A stretch of DNA of 64,000 nucleotides from Acanthochlamys bracteata. Lineage: Eukaryota > Streptophyta > Magnoliopsida > Pandanales > Velloziaceae. Each line of letters opens with the position of its first letter. The stretch's first letter is position 1. The stretch spans positions 5,351,031-5,415,030 of the forward strand of contig CM034142.1 of NCBI GenBank assembly GCA_019914995.1, given 5' to 3'. The translations under genes were made by a program, and so were the position numbers. Positions 44,401-55,412 of this stretch are shown piece after piece. The notes under the pieces are model-generated. The model was not told the DNA's origin and searched no databases. It saw nothing but the letters and a program-made list of their open reading frames with translations.

Positions 44401-45666
44401 TTCACCTTCTACATATCCGTAGTCGAAAAGTTGGGTAATATTAAGTAACATCACCCGATTCACGTAGCAACATTAACTAGATCAATAAATCAATATACTT
44501 AGATGATTAGGAGCATGTAAAGCTATCCCAAAACTGTTCAGAAAATTACGTGTAGGTAAACAACTTGCAACAGAAGCCAATAATGTAATACTTGCCCAAG
44601 GACCTTGTAGCCCAAGTCTTAGAATGAGATGCAAACCAAAAGAAACATAAGAGTCTTATAGAAAATCTCTACCGGAGGAAGAATAAAACCCGCGGGTAAT
44701 CACTGAAGAATGAACTCTTCGAATGAAGTGTACACTCTATTATAACTTAATAAGTTAAAAAACTGAGTAGCTATCGCTGTTACAAGTTATCAACCTCACT
44801 TCTAATCATGTATCCGTTTATGTCCTAAGCTTCACCTTGCATTTATATGCATGCCCAAGTAGGTGACCAACTGCTCCATATCTCTTGCATGTGGGTAAAG
44901 TATTAGAGTGAGACACCTAATTTAGTTCTATATGGCTGATATGTATTATCATACTGTTACGAATAGGATAACTTGGGTCCCCAGATAGTGCCATCTACAA
45001 GTGCGCGCAGCAAAAATATCGAAGTGTGCTTGGGATCTTGTAAACTAGTAAAGGCAATTGAGACTCTGGTCTAACGTAACCACTTTGGTCTGGAACTTTT
45101 GTGTGGTTAAGGCTAACAAACTCTAAGGATGACCATTGTCGAGATCAGACTAGATTGCAGAGATAGTACCAAAATTCAATCCAGATAGGATTTCCCAAAT
45201 CTGTCTATGAAGCAACTGGTCTCCCCAAAACGTGGCCCTGTACCTAGTGTAGTGGAAGAGAAGTAGTTATATCAAATCTGACAGAAAGCTAGTTAGGCCT
45301 AACCTAAGTTTGAGAATTTTCTATATGAGAATTATTCTCCGTTGCCGATCGTGAGGATAAATGCCGATTGCGAGAGAGATTAGAGATTTCTAGAAAATCA
45401 AGACTGGAGCGGTGACAATGGAAGATCAAATTTTGAGAAAAAATTTAAACAAAACAACCAAAGATATTCTTTCAATAAGAGAGAAAGATAATAAGGAAAA
45501 AAAAGAAGGATGAAGGAAGATCGGTGGATCAATGTTAGGGTTTACACTCACCATCACAGGTTCGATTCGTTGAAGCAAAAGGAATTGATGACAGGGAGAT
45601 GGCTGGAGAGAAAGCAAATTCGTATCAATAAAAAAGGTGAGCGCATGTGGGACCGCATGGAGGAAG
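44401..45666. other. Intergenic, probable old retrotransposon debris
   Basis: GC content is higher than in surrounding DNA, with no open frame of value. Text such as GGGTCCCCAGATAGTGCCAT near 44986 resembles LTR-end sequence, but no partner copy was found. ORFs near 45426 and 45510 are not convincing. Confidence 0.35.
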
Positions 45667-46269
45667 GAGCATGCTTGGATTTTGATCCTAGGTGGACAAA
45701 TTTGGGGCCTTAATGATCTTAGTGACCAATCTTAATTCTGGTCGACCTGTTATCGACTTTTGTGTGACCATCTATTTTTCGAAAAGAGTTATCCACTAGT
45801 TATCAATTTAGTATCTATCAAAAATAGAAATTAATAGTTTTTTTGTTTTGGCTTTTTTTTTCTGCTTTTGTTTTTATCTTTTTTTGCATGTTTTTTAAAG
45901 AAGTATATTTTTTTGTTGATGAAAACTTGACTTTTTATCTTAAAGTGTTCTTTCATCTTTTCTTTAGAGTTTTTACATGATTTGTTCTCTTTTGCTCAAA
46001 TCTTTTATAATTTTCACAATTTTATAAAGAAAAATTTTCTCTCATCTTCATTTATAAAGATTTTATCTCATCTCCACTTATTATTAAAGTGTTTACTGTT
46101 TCTATTTTGTTTTAAGGTTCTAGTTTAAATCCGAAGAGATTATTCACTAAATATTTTATATTTAAATAGATCTCTTGATTATCTATTTTATTAGATGCTA
46201 TGTTGCTTCTGTTCCAAATTATTTGGTGGTTCAGCGCTTCGCCTGCCTTTCCGTCTGCAAACCACAATA
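45667..46269 (+). repeat. Outer Copia 5' LTR
   Basis: Aligns with 52399-52989: shared blocks include AAATTTGGGG(C/T)CTTAA, ACCTTTGTGTGA-like text, AGAGTTATC, TTTATAAAGATTTTATCT and ATTATTTGGTG near the end. The left edge is approximate because its first bases have diverged from the TGTTATGCC start of the 3' copy. Confidence 0.7.
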
Positions 46270-46271
46270 AA

Positions 46272-46284
46272 TTAGTATCAGAGC
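46272..46284 (+). other. Primer binding site of outer Copia
   Basis: TTAGTATCAGAGC, two bases after the LTR, is a one-base variant of TGGTATCAGAGC, the usual plant Copia site complementary to initiator tRNA-Met. Confidence 0.7.
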
Positions 46285-46299
46285 TAATATGTCAATGCC

Positions 46300-48401
46300 A
46301 CAATTTGACACTGAAACGTTCGACTGCAACATCAACTTTGGCCTATGAGTGTTCGCATGTATGTCGTATTAACACAATAAAAGTTGAAGATTGCTTTATT
46401 CGTAAATGAGAAGAAACCTGCTGATATGTTTAATAGTGTTTGGGATGAATTGGATGAGCAGGCTCTAACTACCATCTAACTCTATTTAATAAACTCCGTC
46501 CTTAGAGAAGTGTTAAGCGAGCAGATTGCAGCGGATTTATTGTTCAAATTAGAGTCGTTGTATATAACTAAAACTCTCGCAAATCGGTTGACTCTGAATG
46601 AACAACTTTATACACTTTGTATGGCCGACGACACGTTTGTTAAATCTCACATCAACAAGTTTAGTTCTATTATTATGGATTTGTAAAATCTTGTTATGAA
46701 GATTGATAATAAAGGTTAAACTTTGTTATTGCTTTATTCGTTACCCCCGTCATACGAGTACTTCTAAGATATATTTCTACATGGTAGAGAAACCATTTCT
46801 ATTGAAGATGCTAAAACATCTTTTGTTAATAAAGACATCATTGGTAACAAATTTATCTTTGAAGGTACTTTATCTTCTAAACAAAATGATGCTTTTTCTG
46901 CAAGAGGAAAAATAATTAAAAAAATGCCTGGAAACAAAAACAAAATAAAGTTTTGATCAAAATAAGGAACAGAAATTATTACTTGTAGCTACTGCAAGAA
47001 GCCAAAATATTATATATCACATGTAGACTTTTGTGAATACTGTGAACATCGTCTCTTTAGCAAATATAAATTAATTGAAAATGTATACTTTTGTGAACAT
47101 CATCTCTTTAGCAAACAAAAGTGAATTATTTTCAGCACAGCAGTCCATCCAACAAAAGACATTTTAGATTACATGCATTCAAATTTTTAGGATCCTTTAC
47201 AAGTTCCTTTCAAAGGTGGTGCCTATTATATGCTCACTTCTTAAGTAAGATTTGGGCCTATTTACTGAAACGAAAGAGTCAAGTATTTGAAACTTTTAAA
47301 CTATGGAAGTCTTTCATTACGAAGCAAACAGGAAGACAGATTAAGAAGCTAAGAACAGGCAATGGTTTTGAATTTTGTAGTGGAGAGTTTAATAGCTTTT
47401 ATTTGAATCAAAGAATTGCAAGGCATTATACAGTCCCTCATACTTCGCAACAAAGTGGTGTTGTAGAACGTATGAACAAAACTCCTCTTCTAAAGGCATG
47501 TTCTATGTTGTTTAATATAGGCTTGGGTAAGGAGTTCTGGGTAGATACAATTAATATGGCATGCTATTTAGTGAATCGCTTTCTATATTCAACCATTGAA
47601 TGCAAAATTATAGAAGAGGTATGGTCTGATGCTTCTACAGATTATTCTAATATTAAAGTGTAAGTGTTTGGTTCTTTTGCTTATATACATGTTAATGACG
47701 GAAAATTAGAGCCAAGAAGTGTATCTTTCTTGGTTTTGTTTCTAGTGTTAAGATTTTAGGTTATGGTGCAATTATCCCATGTCACTTAAATTCTTTATTA
47801 GCTGTGATTTGACCTTTAATAAATAAGCCTTGCTTCAGTAGAAGAAGGATTCAACAGTTTCTTCAAACACAGAAAATAAGCTTCATACTCCTAAGGTCAC
47901 CTTGGAAATTGGTAGCTCAACTTCTTCTCACAAATTGCTTTCTACTGATGAAGAAGAAGGTTCACCTTAATAGTCTCAAACTCCACACAACAATACAGTA
48001 TTGCAACATACAGAGAAAGAAGAATAATTAAACCACCCAAACATATGGTCGTTAAGATATTGTTGCTTATGCCTTATCTCTTGCTGAGATTGTTGGATGC
48101 TACGCCAACTTCCTACACGAAATCTATCTCATGTTTTAAATTTGACAAATGGCTCATTGCAATGATGAAAGATCAAGTCATTATATAAGGATAAGACTTC
48201 AGTTTTTTGGTACAACCACCAAAAAGTAAGAAAATGGTTGATTGCAAATGGAACTTCAAAAAGAACAAAGATGCTTCAGAAACTAAAAATGTTCGATACA
48301 AGCACGACTTGTAGCAAAGGCTACTGTCTTATTTTAGGTATTGATTACAATGTTCCACACATGTCATGAAGAATACTTCTATTCGTTTTTTACTTGCATT
48401 A
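46300..48401 (+). pseudogene. Outer Copia gag-pol relic, first part
   Basis: Gag relics: QIAADLLFKLESLYITKTLA, LTLNEQLYTLCMADDTFVKS, LYSLPPSYEYF (46525-46765), a UBN2-type domain. A CSYCKKPKYYISHVDF zinc-knuckle relic follows near 46985. Integrase is open at 47121-47663 (KLRTGNGFEFCSGEFNSFY, VPHTSQQSGVVERMNKT, EFWVDTINMACYLVNR); the catalytic Asp of the RTDNG motif is replaced by Gly. RT begins near 48200 (DCKWNFKKNKDASE) and is cut at 48402 by the nested element. Protease is not visible. Confidence 0.75.
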
Positions 48402-48406
48402 GTATT

Positions 48407-48594
48407 TGTTAGATTTCATTTGTGCTTAAATATAGGCCCATATTACTTTGATCCATTTAGTAATATTTTAGTCCCATATTGATTAAGTTTGTTAAATAGA
48501 TTATTAACATTAGCTATATATATGTACTCATTAGATGTAAAACTATCATCAACAATTATCATCAATTTTATTATTTTTTTCTCAATTTGTTTCA
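48407..48594 (+). repeat. Nested Copia 5' LTR
   Basis: Starts TGTTAGATTT, ends TTGTTTCA, and is followed by the primer site at 48595. It contains a TATATATATG stretch near 48524. Partner at 51908-52101. Confidence 0.9.
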
Positions 48595-48607
48595 TGGTAT
48601 CAGAACA
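48595..48607 (+). other. Primer binding site of nested Copia
   Basis: TGGTATCAGAACA directly abuts the 5' LTR. It differs from TGGTATCAGAGC by the second-last base and is complementary to initiator tRNA-Met. Confidence 0.8.
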
Positions 48608-48700
48608 ATTTGATCTTGAGAATTTTTCCTTAAGTGTCAATTTAATTAAATTTTATTTTTTATCAAATTAAAATTTTTTTGGGCCCAATCTGTCATTAAT

Positions 48701-49009
48701 ATGACCATATTTTGTTCTAATTGTTACAAGTCTGGTCATCTTGTGGATAGTTGTTTTCAATTTTATCCACATTTATTTTTTCAATATTGGGAGCGAATGA
48801 AAGCGAAAGGCTTATTTTTCTCAACTTGCTCTCAAGATCCTCAAGCACATGTCGTTGATAGTGCACCGACAGCTCGTCAGATATCATTTGATTACTCAGA
48901 TATTAAACATCGTCTTACCCAATTAGAGCTACAGCTTCAACATAAGTCTGCATTTGTTGGCTTCTCTATATCTGCCTTTTCTGCCTCTCCAGGTATATAT
49001 TCTTCTTAG
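48701..49009 (+). pseudogene. Nested Copia gag tail with zinc knuckle
   Basis: The open frame begins close to the primer site with CSNCYKSGHLVDSCF, a CCHC-like zinc knuckle. An FSTCSQDPQAHVVDSAPTAR linker and a Leu/Gln-rich helix follow before a TAG. The large Gag domain that normally precedes the knuckle is missing, so most of gag is deleted. Confidence 0.7.
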
Positions 49010-50730
49010 ATATTAGATTCTGGTGTTTCTCATTGTATGACTTCAAATCAATCTCTATTCTCCAACACTTTCTCTTTACCATCACATTTTTCACCCCTAC
49101 ACACAGCCGACGGTTCTTAGTTACTAATTACTAAATCTGGCTGTATTATTTCAGATACTTTTACGTTATCTTTTGTCCTACATGTTTCACGCATTACCTT
49201 CAATCTTATCTCTATCAGTAGTCTCTATGAGAGTGAATTTATTATTATTTTTGATTCTCTTATTTGCACTATAAAGGATCCTCATAGTGGCCAAACGATT
49301 GGCTGTGCTCGTAGAAAAAGACGACTGTACTATTTAGAATATCTTTATAATCTAGTCTTTCTACTATTAGTTGTGCTAATGTTGTTTCCTCTATCGCTGA
49401 TTTATGGCACAGACGTTTGGGTCATTTTTTAGAGTCTCGATTAAAAGATTTATTTAATAGTGGAGCTCTCAGACAAGTATCTTTTTCTCGACTATCTGCA
49501 TGTATAGGTTGTAAATTAGCAAAACATCTAGCTCTATCTTTCAGTAAAAGTTCATCTAAAATCAAAAATCCTTTTGAGTTAGTTCATTCTGATATTTGGG
49601 GACCTGCTCTTATCCCGTCTCTGACTGGTTTTCTCTATTATGTAAGTTTTATTGATGACTACACTCGTTATACTTGGCTTTATCTCATGCGTAATCGATC
49701 AAATCTTCCTGCTATTTATAATAGATTCACTACTATGATCCATACTCAGTTTAATAGCAAAATTAAAATCTTTCGTTCTGATTGCACTCGTGAGTATCTG
49801 CCATCTACCATGAGATCTATTTTAGAATCTCATGGCACTCTTTTTCAACAGTCATGTCCTTACACTTATGAATAGAATAGGATAGTAGAACGCAAGCATC
49901 GCCACATTTTGGAGACTGCTCTTGCTCTCTTGTTATCATATTCTGTACTTCAAACATTTTGGGCAGAGGCAATTCTTACTTCCGTTAATCTTATCAATAT
50001 CACTCCATCATCTATTTTATCTGGCAAAACTCTTCATGAAAGTCTTTTTTCATCTCCTTCTGATTATAGCATGCTCCGCACTTTTGGATGTACTTGTTTT
50101 GTTCTTCTTTTTTCGACTGAGCGCATGAAGCTGTCTGCTACTTCAGCCACGTGTGTTCTTCTTGGTGTTAGTCTCGAACATAAGAGATATCGTTGTTATG
50201 ATCCTTTGGCCCGTCGTTTTCGCATTTCTCGCGATATCACTTTTCTTGAAAACGTACCTTATTTCTCCACATCATCTCCTAATGTCGAGTTCTTAACATC
50301 ACCAAATACACATATTTCTACATCATCCACTTAGCATTTTAATATCTTCATTGATCTAACTCCTCTGCTTTCCTATAATAGTACAGTCTCAACTACGATA
50401 ACTCCGACGATGATACATGAGGATCCTCCTACTTCTAGTTCACCAAATTCTTCCCCTACTTCTACTCAAAAATTTTCTCATACTTCTAGTTCACTATCTT
50501 CACCGTCATCTTCACCTCTATCACCACCTACTCGTCAGTCACAACGAGTTCACCGACCACCTGATCGGTTTATCCCAGATTGTTCTGATCCATCAGATAA
50601 GTTCGGTATTGCGACATTGTCTTCTTATTCTCCACAGTTTCATTTTCTTACTTCTATACACACTACTCGAGAGCCTAGTTCTTACCAAGAGGCAATTCAG
50701 TATCCTGAGTGGTAGGAGGCTATAGCAGAG
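49010..50730 (+). pseudogene. Nested Copia protease and integrase
   Basis: Protease relic LDSGVSHCMTSNQSLFSNTF follows the stop at 49007. Pre-integrase and integrase are open at 49417-49875: an HHCC-type WHRRLGHFLESRLKDLF ... CIGCKLAKH, HSDIWGPALIPSLTGF and FRSDCTREYLPS (catalytic Asp residues). A TAG at 49873 interrupts before NRIVERKHRHILET, which carries the catalytic Glu; the rest is open at 49909-50334. A Ser/Pro/Thr-rich linker (50410-50715) ends RQSQRVHRPPDRF. Few lesions, so a comparatively young copy. Confidence 0.85.
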
Positions 50731-51894
50731 GAGTTTCACGCTTTTGAGTAGACATGTACTTAGGATATTGTTCTACTTCCAGAAGGAGTTCAGTCTGTTA
50801 GTTGCAAATGGGTCTTTAAGATCGAATATAAACCTGATGGATCTATTGAGCAACATAAAGCACGTCTTGTTGTCCGGGATTTTACTCAGGAGCATATGAT
50901 TGATTATGATGAGACATTTGCTCCTGTAGCTCAGATGACTATAGTTCGTACTTTGTTGACTGTTGCTGCTGTACGTCGGTGTCCTCTTTATTAAATAGAT
51001 ATGAAGAATGCATTTCTTCACGGTATTTTATCCGAGTTTGTTTATATGCAGCCTCCTCTAGGTCTCTCTACACCGCCAGGTTATGTATGTCGTCTTCGTC
51101 ATACTATTTATGGACTCAAACAGGCTCCTCGAGCTTGGTTTGAGTGTTTTAGACGAGTCATTATAGAAGCAGGTTTTCAGCAGAGTTCTCAAAATCACCC
51201 TCTAATTGTGCGTTCCTCACCGAAGGGGCGGGTATTTCTATTATTATATGTTGATGATATGATTATAATAGGAGATGATTCAGCAGGTATAACAGCAACT
51301 CAACGACATCTTCGTCGGCAGTTTCAGATGAAAGATCTTGGTTACTTACGTTATTTTCTTGGATTGGAGATCGTTCAAGGTGATAGAGGTATTCTTATTT
51401 CTCAACAAAAATATATCTCAGATATTATTGGATCAGCAAATATATCAGATAGTAAGACAGTTGACACTCCTATGGAGCTTCATGTGAAGCTTCGTCCTAC
51501 TGATGGTGATTCTTTGATCTCGTGGCGTAGTAAGAAACAGGCAGTGGTTGCATGTTCTTCTACAGAAGCAGGATATAGAGCTATGGCTGCTACTACTAGA
51601 GAGATTATTCATATTCATAGGTTACTTTCTGATGTGGGCATTACACATACAGTACCTACACCTTTATACTGTGACAACCGAAGTGATATTCAGATTGCGA
51701 GCAATCTAGTTTTACAGGAACGGACGAAACATATTGAAATTGATTGTCATTTTGTTCGTGAGCATTTTCTATCAGGCATTATTTTCTTACCACATGTGAC
51801 TTCTACTGATCAACTGGCAGATTTCTCCACAAAGTCGCCTACACCGAGATTTCAAACATTATTGGTCAAACTCATATTATTTGACCCACCATGA
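50731..51894 (+). pseudogene. Nested Copia reverse transcriptase and partial RNase H
   Basis: RT reads SCKWVFKIEYKPDGSIEQHK and DYDETFAPVAQM, has a TAA at about 50994, then is open at 51001-51894: MKNAFLHGILSEFVYMQPPL, YGLKQAPRAWFE and the catalytic LLYVDDMIIIGDD. After ELHVKLRPTDGD the frame jumps straight to SLISWRSKKQAVVACSSTEA. The middle of the protein, with the first RNase H catalytic Asp box (DADWA-like), is missing by an in-frame deletion near 51510. The RNase H tail RTKHIEIDCHFVREHF remains. Confidence 0.85.
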
Positions 51895-51907
51895 GTTTGA
51901 GAGGGCG

Positions 51908-52101
51908 TGTTAGATTTCATTTGGGTTTAAATATAGGCCTATCTTGCTTTGATCAATTTAGTAGTATTTTAGTCCCATATTAATTAAGTTTGTTAGATAG
52001 ATTATTATTTTTAGCTATATATATGTATTCATTAGAAGTAAAAACCATCATCAACAATTATCATCAATTTTATTATATTTTTTTTTTCTCAATTTGTTTC
52101 A
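51908..52101 (+). repeat. Nested Copia 3' LTR
   Basis: TGTTAGATTTCATTTGGG to TTTGTTTCA, preceded by the purine-rich stretch ending GAGAGGGCG and followed by the GTATT target duplicate. Confidence 0.9.
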
Positions 52102-52106
52102 GTATT

Positions 52107-52398
52107 CATGCATGATTTGGAGTTATATCAGCTTTATCAAAACTGCGTTCTTACTTGGTGAATTAAAAGAGCAAATTTATATGCATCAACTTGAAGGTCT
52201 TGTGTTTAGAAAATAGAAGACCAAGTTTGCTTGTTGAAAATGTCTTTATATGGTTTAAAACAATCGCTTAGATAGTATAAAAATTTTGATTTTTTTATGG
52301 TGGATATTAGTTACAACGAAGTCAATATGGCAACTGCATCTATTTAAAACAGCTTGATGATAGATATTTTCTTTATCTACTGCTTTATATTGTTGACA
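52107..52398 (+). pseudogene. Outer Copia RT, second part after the nested insertion
   Basis: Reads HDLELYQLYQNCVLTW, LYASTSRSCV-type shifted frames, LKMSLYGLKQSLR and a final LLYC/IYCFILLTC stretch at the place of the YVDD box before the LTR start at 52399. The continuity of RT motifs across 48401/52107 proves the nested insertion. Confidence 0.75.
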
Positions 52399-52989
52399 TG
52401 TTATGCCTTAGATTTCGACCTTAGGTGTCTAAGTTTGGGGTCTTAACGACTTTCGGCGACCAGTTTTGGAGTCTAGACGATCTATTATTGACCTTTGTGT
52501 GAACACTTCTATTTCAGAAAGAGTTATCGACCTAATATCTTTCAAAAAGCAAGAATTGATAATTTTTCTGTGTTGACCCAAAATTTGTTTTTTTTTTAAT
52601 TTATACCTTTTTCTGTATGAGTTTTTTGGGAGAAGTGTGTTTTTTAGTTGCTGAGAGTTTGATTAATTATCTCTCTTTCTCTAAAGAGTTTTTTTGTCTT
52701 CTCTTTGTCGCTTTTACAGGATCTTCTAAATTTTACAATTTTATAGTGAAATTTTTTTCTCTCCTCTTCATTTATAAAGATTTTATCTTGTCTTCACTTA
52801 TCATTGAAGTGTTTACTTTCTTGATGTTGTTTTAATATTATAATGACTGTTTTGGCTAGATTCGGAGAGATTATTCAGTAAATATTTTGTATTAAGATTA
52901 TCTACTTTATTAGAAGTTATCTTGCTTAAGTTCTAAGTTATTTGGTGCTTTAGTGCTTCCACTACCTCTCCTGTCTTCCAACCACAACA
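52399..52989 (+). repeat. Outer Copia 3' LTR
   Basis: Begins TGTTATGCCTTAGATTTC, ends CCAACCACAACA, and matches 45667-46269. The last about 120 bases are repeated again at 53157-53275 by a tandem duplication. Confidence 0.75.
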
Positions 52990-53431
52990 AGCAGACGTGC
53001 AACTGCATGAGAGAGAGGAACATGAAAAGAAAAGCGAAGAGATATAAGAAGGAGAAAAGAAACAAAGAAAGGACATCAAGGAAGGAGAGAGATGAAGAAG
53101 TGAACAGCTGCGGGAGAAAGAACGGAGGAATAAGAATTCGCTATCTTGCATTCAAATTATTCAGTAAATATTTTGTATTAAGATTATCTACTTTATTAGA
53201 AGCCATCTTGCTTAGGTTCTAAATTATTTGGTGCTTCCGCTGCCTCTCCATCTTCCAACCACAACAAGCAGACGCAGCTGCATGCGAGAGAGGAACAGGA
53301 AGGGAAAAGCAAAGAGAAGAGATAAAAGAAGGAGAAAAAACGAAGGCATTATTTTTGTATCAAGGACAAAGATGAAGAAGTGAACAACTGCGGGAGAAGG
53401 AAACGGAGGACCAAGAATTCGCTATAGAGCG
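52871..53431 (+). repeat. 286-bp tandem duplication across the Copia 3' LTR edge
   Basis: Unit 1 is 52871-53156 and unit 2 starts at 53157. Both run TTATTCAGTAAATATTTTGT, through the LTR end CCACAACAAGCAGACG, into GA-rich flank (GAGAGAGGAACA(T/G)GA) and to AAGAATTCGCTAT. Unit 2 has a few substitutions and a small insertion near 53345. Because the unit includes LTR plus flank, the duplication came after insertion. Confidence 0.82.
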
Positions 53432-55412
53432 GAGAACAAGATCAACCAAACGAAAGAGAGAAAAAAGAGAGAAATGTTAAAATGATAAAGTTGTCCTCCC
53501 GTAGCATGATTTCTCTTTTAATCTTTGCCATCGGTTGGCTTGATCAGATGGCGAAGATTGGAGTGCCTCTACAATTCCATGTGTTTATATCTATATTATT
53601 GTAAAATTTGTGATTGGAAAATATAGGCATTATTTTTATTTATAAATTTCATTTTCGTAGTCAAAATACATATTATTCTTGTGGCTATGAGATTTGAATT
53701 GGAACATTATGGACTTAATTTTGAATTGCCATGAGTCTGGAGGATTATAGTCAAACATCACGTCATATTGCGAAATATGTTTATGTAAATTCTAAGGATG
53801 CAAATTAAATGAAATTATCATATCTTCGATTTTAAAGCATATCGACAATCAAAGAAAAGAAAGGCTTTAGAAGAATGCATCATTAGCAGTAATAGTGGCA
53901 AGCGACCAAGCGCACAGGGTGGTTGTGGTCACTGCAATTGCAACCCGAAGAGTAGGAAGCTGTCGCCGAATGGGCTAAAGCAGTCGCTATCACTTTCCAA
54001 CACTTGGGGCTATTCGAAGGGGGACCAAACTTGGCCCATCCTAACCTCCCACTACCACCCACCCCTGCCCCTCAAATATACGATCCTCAACTTCTATTTT
54101 AATGAACAAAAGATCTATGTAGTCATTCTTTTAGTTGATGTCATAATTCGGGTAATGTATGCAACAGCAAAATTCTAGGGTTAGATGTCTATATAATTTT
54201 AGTACGCACCGGAATATAAGGCTCAATGAAGCATCAATCGACAATCCTTCTTGATTAGGCGAGCGTGCATCTTGCTTGTTAGACCAAGCACCAATGTCTT
54301 ACTGTAACCACAACCACTTCTCAAAATTACATGGATTTTCTATGTTTAAATTTCTTAAGCTTCAGTCCAACAAGGAGCAAAGCTTTATCCAAGTAAAGGA
54401 GAAAATAGAAACAAAAGAAATTGCACACATTGGCTGAATTTGATCTGTCATAAGGTATGCTGATCAAAGATGCACTTTATAGAAAAAGAAATTGCTAAAA
54501 GGGGAAGATAAAGTATTAAAGTCTATACTCGAACATCTTCTGGAGATGGCATGTAAATTTATATACCAATCTCTATACGAATTAGGTTGTAATCATCTAC
54601 AATTAGCAAGATGTTTAACCACTTGATTATTTACTATCCCTCGCTCTCCCTCTCTCTATATATTCACCTACTTGGAGGTAGTATTGTAATACGCCTGAGC
54701 TCTGTAATCATGGTTTTCGGGTCAGAGATGAAAGGTAAGCGTGCGCCACTCCTGCTTTTGATCCACGGCGCCCGCCATCAAAAGCCAAAATCCTCCCGCC
54801 AACCTTTGCACCATAACCCAATAGTGTTCACATTTTTTATTTGTTTATGCACTTGTAATATCTTATACGTGGTTCTGAATACTAGTGGCTTTTGCAAAGT
54901 TTGGGCTGGCCAACTGTGGAAAAGAAAAGAAAGGAGTAGCTGTATTTGCCTGCCTCTGTGGTCCTCAACTTGTCATCACCATATCAATATCAAAGGTATG
55001 CTTTTGAGGTCACATACTTTAGTTTCACTTTATATCTAAGTAAGCTTTGGTGGAAGGCTTTTTTCTTTTAATTCTATAGTGGACAACATTTAGAGGGAGG
55101 CCATGCTGTTTATTATTAAAATTTTTAATGGCCTATCTCTAAACTTTGTTCATGACACAAAAATATCTGTGATGCCCGTTTTGAGAATCAGAAGAGGGGG
55201 AGTGGGGGACGACATGGATTCTTTTGGATTTATGATTATAGATCATTTTACAAAACACACTTTCAGAAGTACTGCATCCAGATTTCACAACTTCAAACTA
55301 GTTTCTCCCCATTTCCAATGCTAGTTCTCGCTGCTAATCTTTTAGACTCTGGAAAGGCTTCTTTGGCTCTCTCTCTTGCTTGGAAAGCTTCCCTTCGTTT
55401 TGCTAACATTCA
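53432..55412. other. Intergenic and 3' region of the PIN gene, no gene recognised
   Basis: No ORF has a recognisable product. A 142-codon ORF at 54611 lacks any domain and contains donor-like GGTAAG. A GC-richer patch at 53890-54080 may be an old gene or element fragment. The last few hundred bases should include the PIN 3' UTR. Confidence 0.4.

Larger units (their letters stand above)
48407..52101 (+). mobile_element. Nested Copia retrotransposon with GTATT target duplication
   Basis: GTATT at 48402-48406 and 52102-52106 flanks an element beginning TGTTAGATTTCATTTG and ending CTCAATTTGTTTCA. LTRs are 188 bp (48407-48594) and 194 bp (51908-52101), differing at roughly 15 positions by hand count. 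The primer site TGGTATCAGAACA follows the 5' LTR at once and a purine-rich GAGTTTGAGAGGGCG precedes the 3' LTR. Gag is almost wholly absent and RNase H is partly deleted, so mobility would need help in trans even without its stop codons. Confidence 0.92.
45667..52989 (+). mobile_element. Copia retrotransposon (outer), decayed, with a Copia element nested in its RT
   Basis: Related LTRs at about 45667-46269 and 52399-52989 flank a tRNA-Met-type primer site, gag, a shortened pol and, in the RT, a second Copia element (48407-52101). RT resumes right after the nested element (HDLELYQLYQNCVLTW; SLYGLKQS) and then runs directly into the 3' LTR at about the position of the YVDD box. RNase H and the polypurine tract are therefore deleted. 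Many stops. The target duplication is not clear. Confidence 0.8.

Noticed and set aside
50417-50725. Leu/His-rich ORF overlapping the nested Copia linker
   Set aside because: Alternative frame of the Ser/Pro/Thr-rich linker between integrase and RT.
54611-55039. 142-codon ORF upstream in the PIN intergenic region
   Set aside because: No domain, biased composition and a splice-donor-like site inside; could be real, but nothing supports it.
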